Shown here in pieces: positions 24,541 through 35,606 of a stretch of DNA of 64,000 bases. Source of the DNA: Symsagittifera roscoffensis (lineage: Eukaryota; Xenacoelomorpha; Acoela; Convolutidae); NCBI RefSeq assembly GCF_963678635.1, contig NC_087062.1, positions 68,617,415 through 68,681,414 on the forward strand, given 5' to 3'. Position numbers and translations under genes: made by a program. The notes under the pieces were generated by a model that was not told where the DNA came from, did no database searches, and saw only the letters and a list, made by a program, of their open reading frames with translations. Position 1 is the first letter of the stretch. The number at the start of each line of letters is the position of its first letter.

Positions 24541-24874
24541 TGTTAAGAAATTAGGATAAAACCGTCTTTTGGTTGAAATTGTTTAAAATTTAACTAAGAC
24601 TAGTTTAAGACTGGTTGGTTTAAGATTCCTACAATTTAGTTGTAGGCTTTTATCTAAGACTAGATTAAAGACTAAGGTAACTAGGCTAAGTTAAGAGTTA
24701 ATTAAAAAGGTTGAATTAAGAGTTAGTTGCACAGAATTAGTTGCGTATCAAAATAGACAAAGAATCAATCTCTAGATATACCAAAAGCCGTTGCGCTTTT
24801 GGCAGGTATTCAAATTGGCATGGTCATGACTGAATATAACTTAAATGTTAAAATGTCGACAATAAGATATTCCA
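24541..24874 (-). mobile_element. Family C 5' LTR with adjacent primer-binding site
   Basis: 334 bp starting TGTTAAGAAATTAGG. The primer-binding site lies at 24520-24540 (TGGCGCAGTCGG on the minus strand). The gag ATG is formed by the last LTR base plus TG of the primer site. Confidence 0.8.
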
Positions 24875-25850
24875 ACTGACAGAAACCAAAGTGAACACTC
24901 ACTTGACCTTTTGCTTAGAGTTTCAACATAAATACCACGTGCTTAGACTACTTTGCACCACACTTCCCTCTCCCAAAAAAAATTTGAGAAAGACATTTCA
25001 ACTGAAATAAAGCCACAAATTTTACTGTAAATGAAAATTGAAGAAACTGTACTCAGTATAATGAAAAAAAGAAAATGTACTCAAGTTTCATAATGCAGGT
25101 TTTTTGTTTCACCTTCTGAGTCTGGTCGTGGGAAGTGAATGAATTTATTTGAGTAGCATTCCGAATTTTGGAACAATTTGCCCCGAGTGTGCTCTTGTGT
25201 CGATGAGTCTGGCTGGGCAAGATGGACACGTTTGTCCGATGATACTTTTTTGGGACTTGCTACTGAAATTGAAGCGGTGGTAATTGTGAAGCGACCTCAT
25301 TGATCGCGGGGCGATTCGGGCTAATGTAGAAAAGAGTGTGTTTTATCTGCGTGACAAAATCCTGGATAAACTAAAAACGGAACATGTTTTATCCTCCCTA
25401 TCTGAGCCCCCTGGAGGAATTGCAACCCCGGCTTTTGGCGAATGAGCTGGCACTAGGGAGTAAAATAACCCTTACGCGGAGAGTGAGTTTCATTATCCGA
25501 CGAAATTGGGATAAGATCGAGGCATGTCAGCGGTGGGGTTTTTGACAGCGACGGCAACTTGATCTAAAGGTCTTCCACACATGGATGTAGAGACTGCTAG
25601 GTCCACCACCGGGTTGAGTCCGCTTTGCTCAAGGACCTATGCCCGGAGCGTCCGAATTAACTTCATCAGCCAAGACTTTATTTCCTTTTTTTTGTGGCAC
25701 AGGAGTTGAGACCGTTTATAGGGCGGCTGCTTTTGGACGAATCGGGACCATGACTGTTTTGAAGGCAGTTTTGGAGCGCGTGATACTCGGTCGAAGAAGA
25801 TGGTGGCTCTCATAGGGTGAGGACGTCGACGAGCAGCTAGATCATAATAC

Positions 25851-26037
25851 GTCGACGAGCGGCTTCCGAACCTTTTTTCGTTGGAGAAGTATGTTTGCCT
25901 GAAAAACTCGATTTCTTTGACCTAACGCAAACCAAAATATGAAGTCGACGAGCGGCATCCCACCCCTTTTTAGTTGGAGAAGTCTGTTTGCCTGAAAAAC
26001 GTGATTTTTTTTTACCTAACGCAAACCGAAATATGAT
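25851..26037. repeat. 93-bp tandem duplication at the family B deletion joint
   Basis: Two copies start GTCGACGAGCGGC (25851 and 25944) and run through GGAGAAGT.TGTTTGCCTGAAAAAC to CCTAACGCAAACC.AAATATGA. Units 2 and 3 have only one full copy. Confidence 0.7.
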
Positions 26038-26196
26038 TCTCTCTCATAACATTATTTTTGTCAGTAATGTAAGTGTTTCCAGTAACACGAGCAGTTTTAC
26101 CTTAGAAAAGTTTAAATAAGTCTCTTTCGATTTTTGAAATAAATTTTCCGAATTAGTTCCACTTCTTTCTCTCCAAATTATGAATCATAAGATTGA

Positions 26197-26472
26197 TCAA
26201 GATACCCGACGATTGTTTTGCACCCGATGATGATGGCAACTGCTCCGTTTGCAAATGATTTCGCAAACGTGACCTTTCTTGCTACAACTTCGGCATGTTA
26301 CACCGCGAGCTGGAGAAGATTGTTTATGGTTGGCGAGAAGTTGGTACCACAAAAAAACACGGTTTTGAATATCTGGAATGTTTCCATTTGGCCAATTTGA
26401 GTTTGCCTGAGCTCGATTAATTATTTTTGATAGTTTCTTTTTTTTGTACAGAAAAAGATCGTTTCTGCTCAA
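26197..26472 (-). pseudogene. Family B gag zinc-knuckle remnant, unit 1
   Basis: The frame contains a CCHC-type knuckle (CRSCSKKGH then Cys, about residues 60-74) preceded by ANHKQ and a KKLSKIINRAQ stretch. The same arrangement occurs in gag of element A (36578-36951, KKLSDRINRAQ and two knuckles). In retroelement Gag the knuckle binds RNA. The frame is broken upstream, and no protease follows. The displayed start is arbitrary. Confidence 0.6.
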
Positions 26473-26720
26473 TCCCGAACTTCTGTGATGAGTTTTGGTT
26501 TGAATGGGTTCGATTGCTCGAATATTGCAAAATGCCTAGTTGCTTCTGTAAACAAGGAGCCCTTTGTGCTCCTTTTTTTTCACTTTGCCGATTTTAGAGT
26601 GTCTTGTGGAGTTGCACCCGGACTAATACAAAAGTCTCTCTGAATGTCCATGAGTCCATGAAACGCCTCTTAGCAATAAAGATGTCTCTGACTACTTCTT
26701 TCTTCTGTGCAATTATCTAG

Positions 26721-29170
26721 GTTTTCTTGAATTATAACGTTCAACAAACGATTAGCGATTTTTTATCCAATTTTAAATTTTCCGCCTTATTAATATCTTA
26801 ACAAATCATTGACTTATATGTTTTTCTAATTTTATACTTTTGTCGGGTCTGTTCCGTTATACGGCCCAAAAATGAAAAACAGCACGCAAAAATTTTTAAA
26901 ATCAAAGTAACTGTGACAATAAACAGAACAAAAATCATTTTACCGTTTCAAGTTTTTATTCAGAAGTTGAGGCGTTATAGGACAGGCCAAAATTTAGTTG
27001 GTAGTTTGATAATATAGCAAAGTTTTTGATCATTTTTGTATTTTTTGGAGAAATGATCTTCAGTAGAATAAAAATTTCCAGCTCTTGCGTCCGCTGGTCT
27101 AATTTTTAACTAATCCGAATTGAGCATTATCGTCACACTAAATCACGTTTTCAAAATTGTCAAAATTATCTTTTTCTGGCTGTATAATGGAACAGACCCC
27201 TTTCGTCGAATTATTTGAGAATGTCTGCCTTAATCAAAACTTGCCCGTGTTAAGCTGTGGTCCCTCGATGGATTTTAAATCAAAAAAATTAAAATCAAGA
27301 CTCTAGTTTATCTTGCAATGTAAATAAATTAGTATGATATAAATGAATATTTATGTCATGACAAAAAACGAATAGAGATCAACGACCTCGGAAACCAAAG
27401 TGAACACTCACTTGACCTTTTGCTTGGCGTTTCAACATAAATACCACGTGCTCAGACTACGCTGCACCACACTTCCCTCTCCAGAAAAAAATTTGAGAAA
27501 GATATTTCAACTGAATTAAAGCCACAAATTTTAATGGAAATGAAAATTGGAGAAACTGTACTCAGTAGAATGAAATAAAGAAAACGCACTCAAGTTTCAT
27601 AATGCAGGTTTGATCATTTTTTTGTTTTGCCTGAAATAACTTTCTGAGTCTGGTCGTGGGAAGTGAATGAATTTCCTTGAGTAGCATTCCGAATTTTGGA
27701 ACGATGTGCCCCGAGTGTGCTCTTGTGTCGATGAGTCTGGCTGGGCGAGATGGACACGTTTGTCCGATGATACTTTTTTGGGACTTGCTACTGAAATTGA
27801 AGCGGTGGTAATTGTGCGGCGACCTCGTTGATCGCGGGGCGAATCGGGCTAATGTAAAAAGTAGTCTGTTTTACCTGCGTGACAAAATCCTGGATAAACT
27901 AAAGGCGGAAGATGTTTTATCCTCCCTATCTGAGCCCCCTGGAGGAACTGCAGCCCCGTCTTTTGGCGAATGAGCTGCCACTATGGAGATGGGAGAAACA
28001 TAAGCCTTACACGGAGAATGAGTTTCATGATGCGACGAAATCGGGATAAGATCGAGGCATGTCAGCTGTGGGGTTTTTGACAGCGACGGCTACTTGATTG
28101 TGGACATATCTAGAGGTCTTCCAGACATGGATGAAGAGACTTTGAGGTCCACAACCGGATTGAGTCCGCTTTGCTCGGGACCTATGCCCAGTGCGTCCGA
28201 AGAAGCTTCATCAGCCAAGACTTTATTTCCTCTTTTGGTGGCACAGGAGTTGAGACCGTTTATAGGGCGGCTGCTTTTGGACGAATCGGGACCATGACTG
28301 TCTACGAGGCAATTTTGGAGCGCGTGATAGTCGGTCGAAGAAGATGGTGACTCTCATCAGTCAAGGACGTCGACGAGCGGCTAGATGATAATCAGTCGAC
28401 GAGCGGCATCCCACCACTTTTTAGTTGGAGAAGTCTGTTTGCCTGAAAAACGTGATTTTTTTTTCACCTAACGCAAACCAAAATTTGATTCTTTCTCATA
28501 GCATTATTTTTGTCAGTAATGTAAGTGTTTCCAGTAATACGAGCAGTTTTGCCTCAGAAAATTTTAAATAATTGTCTTTCGATTTTGAAATAATTATTCC
28601 GAAATAATTCTACTTCTTTCTCTCCAGATTATGAATCATAAGATTGTTCAAGATACCCGACGATTGTTTTGCACCCGACGATGATGGCAACTGCTCCGTT
28701 TGCAATTGATTTCGCAAACGTGACCTTTCTTGCTACATTTTCGGCATGTTACACCCCGAGCTGGAGAGGATTGTTTATGGTTGGCGAGAAGTTGTTACCA
28801 CAAAAAGAACACGGTTTTGAATATCTGGAATTTTTCCATTTGGCCAATTTGAATTTGCCTGAGCTCGATTCATTCTTTTTGATAGTTTCTTACTTTGTAC
28901 AGAAAAAGCTCGTTCCTGCTCGATCCGGAACTTCTGTGATGAGTTTTGGTTTGAATGGCTTCGATTGCTCGAATATTGCAAAATGCCTAGTTGCTTCTGT
29001 AAACAAGTAGCCGTTTGTGCTCCTTTTTTTCACTTTGCCGATTTTAGAGTGTCTTCTGGAGTTGCACCCGGACGAATACAAAAGTCTCTCTGAAAGTCCA
29101 TGAGTCCATGAAACGCCTCTTAGCAATAAAGATGGCTCTGACTACTTTTTTCTCCTGTGCAATTATCTAG
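26721..29170 (-). repeat. Family B cassette, unit 2
   Basis: About 2.45 kb in the same order as unit 1 but without the C insertion: flank-like DNA, LTR 27256-27471, integrase-tail remnant (around 27950-28330), gag zinc-knuckle remnant (around 28660-29130). The joint to unit 3 reads CAATTATCTAG/ATTTTCTTGAATTATAACG, the same as the joint between units 1 and 2. Confidence 0.8.
27256..27471 (-). mobile_element. Family B LTR, unit 2
   Basis: 216 bp from TGTGGTCCCTCG to CTGCACCACA, followed by CTTCCCTCTCCAG (polypurine tract on the minus strand). Contains GTCATGACA, also present in the family A LTR. Confidence 0.75.
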
Positions 29171-29706
29171 ATTTTCTTGAATTATAACGTTCAACAAACG
29201 ATTAGCGATTTTTATCCAATCTTAAAATTTCCGCCTTATTAATATCTTAACAAATCATTGACTTATATGTTTTTCTAAATATATACTTTTGCCGGGTCTG
29301 TTCCGTTATACGGCCCAAAAATGAAAAACAGCACGCCGAAATTTTTTAAACCAAATGGACTGTGACAATAAACAGAACAAATATTGTTCTACCGCTTCAA
29401 GTTTTTAATGAGAAGTTGAGGCGTTACAGGACTGGCCAAAATTTAGTTGGTAGTTTGCTAATATAGCAAAGTTTTTGGTCATTTTTGTATTTTTTGGAGA
29501 AATGATCTTCAGTAGAATAAAATTTTCCAGCTCTTGCGTTGGCTGGTCTGATTTTTAATCAATCAGAATTGAGCATATTCGTCACACTAAATCACGTTGT
29601 CAAAATTGTCAAAATTATTTTTTTTTCGGGCTGTATAATGGAACAGAACCCTCTGGTCGAATAATTTGAGAATGTCTGCTTTAATCAAAACTTTCCCGTG
29701 TTGAGC

Positions 29707-29930
29707 TCTGGTACTTCGATGGATTTAGAATCAAAAAAACTAAAATCAAGACTCTAATTTATCTTGCAATGTAAATAAGTAAAAAAATAAGTATGCTATA
29801 AATGAATATTTATGTCATGACAATAAAAGAATAGAGATCAACGACCTTGGAAACCAAAGTGAACACTCACTTGACCTTTTGCTTGGCGTTTCAACATAAA
29901 TACCACGTGCTCAGACTACGCTGCACCACA
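29707..29930 (-). mobile_element. Family B LTR, unit 3
   Basis: 224 bp, starting TCTGGTACTTCGATG (the expected TGTGG is mutated) and ending CTGCACCACA, followed by CTTCCCTCTCC. Nearly identical to the unit 2 LTR. Confidence 0.7.
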
Positions 29931-30463
29931 CTTCCCTCTCCAGAAAAAAATTTGAGAAAGATATTTCAACTGAATTAAAGCCACAAATTTTAATGGAAAT
30001 GAAAATTGGAGAAACTGTACTCAGTAGAATGAAATAAAGAAAATGTACTCAAGTTTCATAATGCAGATTTGATCATTTTTTGTTTCGCCTGAAATAACCT
30101 TCTGAGTCTCGTCGGGGGAAGTGAATGAAATTCCTTGAGTAGCATTTCGAATTTTGGAACGATTTGCCCAGAGTGTGCTCTTGTGTCGATGAGTCTGGCT
30201 GGGCGAGATGGACACGTTTGTCCAATGATACTTTTTTGGGACTTGCTACTGAAATTGAAGCGGTGGTAAATGTGCGGCGACCTTGTTGATCGCGGGGCGA
30301 ATCGGGTTAAAGTAAAAAGTAGACTGTTTTACCTGCGTGACAAAATCCTGGATAAACTAAAGGCGGAAGATGTTTTATCCTCCCTATCTGAGCCCCCTGG
30401 AGGAACTGCAACCCAGGTTTTTGGCGAATGAGCTGGCACTAGGGAGAAGGGAGTAATATAAGC

Positions 30464-30676
30464 CTAACGCGGAGAATGAGTTTCATTATCCGACGAAATC
30501 GGGATAAGATCGAGGCATATCAGCGGTGGGGTTTTTGACAGCGACGGCAACTTGATTGTGGACGTATCTAAAGGTCCTCCAGACATGGATGTAGAGACTG
30601 TTAGGTCCACCACCGGATTGAGTCCGCTTTGCTCGGGACCTACGGCCGGAGCGTCCGAAGAAGCTTCATCAGCCAA
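30464..30676 (-). pseudogene. Family B integrase-tail remnant, unit 3
   Basis: 70 codons. NPVVDLTVSTS occurs in the first half and LDLIPISSDNE near the end. The order and spacing are like VVNLT and LIPISSDDE in the tail of element A. Units 1 and 2 keep recognisable versions in the corresponding places (about 25480-25680 and 28020-28210), with more stops. Everything upstream in pol is deleted. The two motifs resemble SUMO-interaction motifs. Confidence 0.5.
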
Positions 30677-30695
30677 GACTTTATTTCCTCTTTTT

Positions 30696-30834
30696 GTGGC
30701 ACAGGAGTTGAGACAGTTTGTAGGGCGGCTGATTATGGACGAATCGGGACCATGACTGTCTTGGAGGCAATTTTAGAGCGCTTGATATTAAGTCGAAGAA
30801 GATGGCGGCTCTCATCAGGTGAACACGTCGACGA
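30696..30834. repeat. 139-bp direct repeat, left copy, flanking element A
   Basis: Starts GTGGCACAGGAGTTGAG, ends CACGTCGACGA. The right copy (37947-38085) has the same length and about four differences, and begins at the base directly after the right LTR. Only TTT separates the left copy from the left LTR. It is part of the family B tail sequence. Confidence 0.85.
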
Positions 30835-30837
30835 TTT

Positions 30838-31145
30838 TGTGGTTTACTGAGGAATACCAGTTTAAACAAGACTCAATTCTCCCTGTTTATAATAAATAAG
30901 TTTGTAAATAATGTAAATAATGTAAATGATATAGATAATGTCATGACAAAATTTAAGAGTTCAACTTACATCTTGCATAAGTTGAGACAGAGTGAGTGAG
31001 CGCACTTAATGATGAATAGAGTATAGATTGACAGGTCGGTAGCGACCTTGATAGCCAATAGGCAAGCTTAGCACGATTAATGACTAGCATTGAAAGTAAG
31101 ACTAAAATGACGTCATAACGATACCGTTAGACACATCACACCACA
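30838..31145 (-). mobile_element. Family A 3' LTR
   Basis: 308 bp, TGTGGTTTACTGAGG to CACACCACA. Contains GTAAATAATGTAAATAATG short repeats and GTCATGACA. About 96% identical by eye to 37637-37946. Confidence 0.92.
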
Positions 31146-31158
31146 TTTCCCCCTCTAG
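31146..31158 (-). promoter_or_regulatory. Polypurine tract of element A
   Basis: Reads CTAGAGGGGGAAA on the minus strand, directly beside the 3' LTR. This is the expected position of the plus-strand DNA primer of an LTR element. Confidence 0.85.
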
Positions 31159-31355
31159 GGAAAAATTCAAATGAACATTTGAGTTTTTTAGGATTAAGAA
31201 TAACTACACATACACTCACTGCCATTTAACAGAAATTCTTGAAGCCGATGAGGCACTAATATAAGTTTACAAGATTGGCGGATATGACTTAAAGCAATAT
31301 ACTAGAAAGGTTTTATATGACTAGACGATAGACGACTTTGAACAACAGGAGAGTT

Positions 31356-32423
31356 TTATTTGTCTGAACGATGCAAAGGATGATCCAATGAGCTCTTTTT
31401 CAGAAATCGAGTAAATATTCTGCTCAAGCCTTCAGACTCATTGGGTAGAACAACCCGGGACTGCCCCACTTGAACATTTGGCTCTTGGTTAGCCACAGCA
31501 AAACGGACTCTCCTGTCCGGCGAAACAGAAGTTGACGGGGACGTAGACAAGGTAGCTTGGACGACATTCACGGAATGTCTGATTGGACTGCCGTAGAAAG
31601 TTGTCTGCTTTTTCCGCCGCGATGAAACTCGAGAAGAATTCGATGATGACGAAACATTTCCGTCCGGTTCAGAAATCAAGCCAGAGACATCTCGGGTGGG
31701 AAGGCCTGACGCTGCCAAATTTGACGACGTACACTCTTGTAGCTTTCGATTCAATGACTCATCGTCCGAAGAAATGGGAATAAGAGCCGCGCATAATGAA
31801 GTTTTGTCTTTAGTGGCAGATGGTGACTTCGGTTTGATACTGATGGGAACCTCCGTTCCTTGGTTTCCTGAAGTGGACGAAGAAGCCGTTAAATTTACTA
31901 CTGGAGTAGAATGTTGAGGATAAAGAATAGCTTGAACTCCTGGAGCCTCCGATACTAAGTTGTGCTTTGATTTAGACGAGATAGTTTTAGCACGAGATGG
32001 CGTAGACGCAGACGCCAGGGTCGGGAATTGCGGACGGGCAGGTACGGCCACTGTTTTGACCGAAACTAGTTGACGAGAACTAGTTGGTTTTATAGGCCGA
32101 TTGTCCTCTGACGATGATGGCGAAGATGAAATAATGGGGCGTTTTTGCCCCTTCTTGACAGGTGTAGCTTGCTTGCCTGAAAAACTCAGATTCGTTGATT
32201 TAAGACGTACCGCAAGGTGATTTCTTCTAATCACTTTCCCCTTGTCAGAAAAATATGTGGACCCAGTAATCTGCACAATTTTGCCCTTAAAAGCTTTGAA
32301 AAGTTCTCGACCAGACTTCCTATTCAGAAATTTCCTAAAAATCGCGACCTTATTTGGTTCATTCAACACTAAGTAATCCAAATTACGTTTTGATAATGAC
32401 GGACGGATTTGTTCAGTTGTCAT
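31356..32423 (-). pseudogene. Element A integrase C-terminal domain and Ser-rich tail
   Basis: 355 codons in one frame. Residues about 40-75 (LFKAFKGKIVQITG through HLAVRL) look like the small beta-rich C-terminal integrase domain. The rest is low-complexity, rich in Ser, Thr, Pro and Lys. Notable short motifs are PIISSSPSSSEDN (96-108), VVNLT (175-179), LIPISSDDE (214-222), SRRKK (268-272, NLS-like) and RVRF (305-308). Family B keeps the 175-222 pair and family C keeps the first motif. A tail in this place can tether the integration complex to chromatin, as chromodomains do in other Ty3/gypsy lineages, but no chromodomain is visible here. The frame differs from the integrase core upstream, so at least one indel separates them. 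Confidence 0.7.
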
Positions 32424-32550
32424 CTGATCCTGAACCTAAGCGTCCCAGCAGACAAGTTGGATCGAAGGGTTGCTGCGAGAACTTGGTTCCGTTCTGTCAA
32501 CGTTTTCAGAGCTTTGACCCCCTCTTGATGCGTTAAGGAATTCTTCAAAG

Positions 32551-33168
32551 TCAGCCGTTGATTTGCGGATTGCGCCAGCCTCTCAAGCACACGATAGTGA
32601 GGTGTGTCCGCAACTGACTCCGATAGTCCCCCAAAGTAGGTGACACTGTCGGGCTTGATTGCCCCTTCTTGACTAACCTTATTCTTGGTCGGCTGTCGCA
32701 CTGCTCCCGACGCTGTTCAGGTGTTAATAGGTCACGCTCCAATTGTTGGTTATCTAAAATAACGCCCGTAGACAAACGCTCTACCGCAATAGATAACTCC
32801 GTATTCAGAGGACGACCAAAATGAAGCTCAAAAGATGAAACCCCAGTAACAAAATTTTTTGATGTCCGAATATCTTCAATTATATTTCTAAGCGTGTCTT
32901 GAACATTTGAAAAATCCGAGCTCAGTGGCGAATCACCCAAACGACGCTTAATAGTTTGGATCGACCGTTCCACTAGACCACAACCACGATGATCCCCTAC
33001 CGAGCAGAAGTATTGGGCGATATTTTTATCTTTACAAAAGGCTTGCACTAATTTGTTCTTAAAACCTGAGTATTGGTCAGTTTTGATAGATTTAGGAATA
33101 CTATGTTGTTGAATGTACGTTTTAAGAAATTTAATGATCTTCCGTCCCCCTGTAGAACGTGTAATCAT
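32551..33168 (-). pseudogene. Element A integrase core, second half
   Basis: The frame carries the second catalytic Asp (KTDQYSGF, residue 31) and the Glu (GLVERSIQ, residue 67) with 35 residues between them, the classic DD35E spacing. QYSGF replaces the usual NGPQF-type motif, so this is a divergent lineage. The frame is continuous with 33193-33621 except for a TAA at 33193-33195. After about residue 180 the frame no longer matches the family and an indel leads into 32420-32701. Confidence 0.88.
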
Positions 33169-33192
33169 AGCCGACGGATATTTAGAGTAACG

Positions 33193-33621
33193 TTAGATCG
33201 CGACCAAGATATAAATACTGTTACCATTCGAATCGAGTAGAGGACCCGCATAATCGAGCTGAGGCTCTTCATTAGGACCAGATAAGAGGGGTAAAGGTTT
33301 GGAAGAGTTAAATGAAGCGTTCGCTTTCAAATTTTTAACAAACTTCGTGCACTGGGGACAATATTTCCAATGCTGGACAATATCTCGATGCATTCGAGGC
33401 CACCATATGTATTGCACAGCGTCAACCATGGCTAACTGACCCGCATGCGACCTATGTAGCCGAGACAGTAACGGTTTCCTACGACACATGGGAATAGCGA
33501 TCCTATTGTCCACGACCACAGAGCCATCAACAACCGCTGCACAATGCCAAACGGATTTTATATATGGGTCAATACGACAAAATCCTTCATAGTCCCGGTT
33601 AATAAGTGCCCGTTTCATCAA
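33193..33621 (-). pseudogene. Element A integrase zinc-binding domain and first catalytic Asp
   Basis: An HHCC domain is visible: H56, H59, C88 and C91 of this frame, with WWPRMHRDI between, as in Ty3/gypsy integrases. The first catalytic Asp is in QLDYAGP (D123). The frame ends in a nonsense codon exactly where the family has a conserved Asp-Arg-Tyr-Ser-Lys-like run, and reading resumes in the same frame after it, so this is a point mutation, not a domain end. Confidence 0.88.
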
Positions 33622-33875
33622 GCATAGGCTGGGTCTTCATCCGTAAGTTCCGACAACATATCGGAATCCAGAATTCCCACCAAACCGGTTAATGATTTCT
33701 GGTCCTGAGCTACCACCGATGACTTCAGAATTTCCAAACTTTGGACTGACTGAACATGACGATTTACTGGTCTGACTTTCCTGAGCCTTTGTGATCTAAA
33801 ATTGGCCAGTATTCGGGCGTATTGACCCCTCAACGCCGCACCGCGTTGTAACGTCGTCGACCTCTTTGGACGCAC
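33618..33875 (-). pseudogene. Element A segment between RNase H and integrase
   Basis: A basic, Arg-rich 85-codon frame (TTLQRGAALRGQ, RSQRLRKVRPVNR) that overlaps the integrase zinc-domain frame by a few bases in another phase. It probably belongs to the linker between RNase H and integrase. No motif of known function seen. Confidence 0.4.
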
Positions 33876-34001
33876 TGCCCCCGCGCGAAACCGCGGCTTG
33901 GCACGGTCCGACGAAAACTAATGTTGATTGATCGGGATAAATTGGTTGAGTAGTTGCTCAAAGATATCGTTCGCGTTATTGGTGTTGATGTCCATCACAG
34001 T

Positions 34002-34595
34002 CTAAAAATGAAAAAGGCCCAATAATACGAATACACACCAACAATTCCAATAAATTGAAACAAAGTCAAAAAGAAACACGGACGATGATAATAAATCCCA
34101 ATCACTGATGACCGTACTGATAATCCACACTGAAATCAGAATTGGTAGATAATTTGTGATCCACTCTGAGAAAGTGACAAAAACGTACATGAACCAGCTC
34201 AACGCTGATTGGCTAAATTTTAAAGCAGAAATCCTGACGCCCTCTAGCGGAGGAGTGACAAGCGCCTTGAATTGTTTTAATAATTCGGTATAGCCAATTT
34301 CAAAATATTTGTCGCTCTCTACCGGTTTTATGCCTTGAGACGTAGTTGGAATGTCCTGATTTATGACGCCCTCTACCGACAAATTTCCAATATCTATAGA
34401 TGAAATTAATGAATTACCCCGAACGGGACAATTGACCCGACGCTGACCAAAAACCATTGGCTCGATTAAGTTTATCGAATTAGATAAAACTGAAATTGAC
34501 TGTTTTTCAAAATAGCAGATGATTCTTCTGATAAAGAACAACTTCGAACCCATCCATCCAGATAATCGCACGCTTCGAAGAATCGACTGATACAC
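34002..34595 (-). pseudogene. Element A hydrophobic frame in the RNase H-integrase linker
   Basis: 197 codons open. The second half is strongly hydrophobic, with three membrane-like stretches (ALSWFMYVFVTF, LPILISVWIISTVI, SSSVFLFDFVSIYW and following). Ty3/gypsy pol has no membrane segments here. Part may be a foreign insertion, or a misreading: the upstream frame 34472-34678 (GIVDYLSRFP, the usual end of RNase H) overlaps it in another phase. I cannot assign a function. Confidence 0.3.
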
Positions 34596-34730
34596 TTGAC
34601 CACATATTGGTCATCAAAACTGCTTGGTCGTGGCACCTCAAACGTGGGAAAACGAGATAAATAATCCACTATACCCAATTCACATCCGGAAATGTGGAAA
34701 ATATCAAAGTCAAAAGGCCCATCTGGTTAA

Positions 34731-35606
34731 TCAAGATTGATGAGTTTTATTACCTTTGTTGGTCTTAAACGCCGAGATAATCGCTTTATGATCCGTTAGA
34801 ACCACAAAATGATTACCCAACAAATAATTACGAAAGTTCTCACATGACCACACAATTGCTAGAAGTTCCAACTCATTAGTACTATACTTCTTTTCCTGGT
34901 CATTGAGGAAACGCGACGCAAATGCAATAGGAACCCATACATCCTTTCCTATTTCCTGTTCTAAAGCAGCGCCCAAACCACTATGACTAGCGTCACACTT
35001 CACACCGAAATTCCGACTTTGATCATAATGATACATCTTTGTGATATTCGCTATCAATTGCAAAATATTCCAAAAGGCCGTTTGTTGGCCCTCCCCCCAC
35101 ACAAACTTCCTTTTATTACTTGCTTTCAAGGAAGGGCGTAACTGGTCCGAATGGACCTGAAGGTTTGGTAGAAAACGTTGCAAATGGTTGAGAATGCCGA
35201 TGAACAAACGAAGTTGCCTGAGCGACTTAGGAGGCTCCAGAGCTAACACTGCATCAATTTTGGAACGTTTTGGCCTATATCCTTCTGAGTCAATGTCGTA
35301 ACCCAACCAAGATAGTTGATTCATCGAGAATTCGCATTTTGACAATTTCAGAGCGAAACCTTCTTCATCCAACCGAGTTATCACTTTATCTACAAGAATA
35401 TTGTGATCCTTGATTGATCCTTTCGAAACTATCAAAATATCGTCTAAGAAACAGAAAACACCCGATAAACCCAGGAGGGTATTGTCCATTGCTTTTTGAA
35501 ATTCTTTTGGCATGTCCGTTAGCCCATAAAACCCAGTTTTAAACCGATACGTGCCAGTTTGCTCTCCTGACTGAATGCGTATTTCAAATCTAGGGACGTA
35601 AACCAA
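34731..35606 (-). pseudogene. Element A reverse transcriptase (second part) and RNase H
   Basis: 291 codons. RT part: TGFYGLTDMPKEFQ, then FCFLDDILIV with the catalytic Asp pair (residues 55-56; FLDD in place of YxDD), and the thumb-like FIGILNHLQRFLPN. RNase H part: KCDASHSGLGAAL (D205), ELELLAIVW (E246 or E248) and LTDHKAI (D272) provide the catalytic acidic residues. The first RT aspartate lies in the preceding frame (SLDLKYAF in 35519-36478). A single indel near 35575 separates the two, so the enzyme is not made as one chain from this copy. Confidence 0.92.

Larger units (their letters stand above)
23186..24874 (-). mobile_element. Family C LTR element, internally deleted
   Basis: Two 334-bp LTRs (23186-23519 and 24541-24874), both starting TGTTAA and ending CA, flank only 1,021 bp of interior. 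The primer-binding site next to the right LTR reads TGGCGCAGTCGGCAGGATTCC on the minus strand, so the element is minus-strand. The LTRs differ at roughly one base in fifteen. The interior keeps only a gag start and part of an integrase-tail-like frame, so the copy is non-autonomous. It sits inside the family B LTR and is therefore younger than it. I see no convincing target-site duplication. Confidence 0.8.
23043..24962 (-). mobile_element. Family B 3' LTR, unit 1, interrupted by element C
   Basis: The LTR begins TGTGGTACCTCGATG and ends GCACCACA. It matches the LTRs at 27256-27471 and 29707-29930 once the 23186-24874 insertion is removed. The CTTCCCTCTCCC directly after it is the minus-strand polypurine tract. 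Confidence 0.75.
22556..26720 (-). repeat. Family B cassette, unit 1 (of three tandem units)
   Basis: Order on the + strand: about 490 bp of flank-like DNA (starts TTCTTGAATTATAACG), a family B LTR (23043-24962, split by element C), a polypurine-type tract (CTTCCCTCTCCC on +), remnant of the integrase tail, then gag zinc-knuckle remnant up to about 26720. Protease, RT, RNase H and integrase core are absent. The same order occurs at 26721-29170 and 29171-38875. Confidence 0.75.

Noticed and set aside
23186-24874. 5-bp target-site duplication for element C (AACTG / CAAC)
   Set aside because: Matches depend on shifting the LTR ends away from TG...CA; not convincing.
31583-31917. + strand frames over the integrase tail
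   Set aside because: Mirror readings of the minus-strand pol frame.
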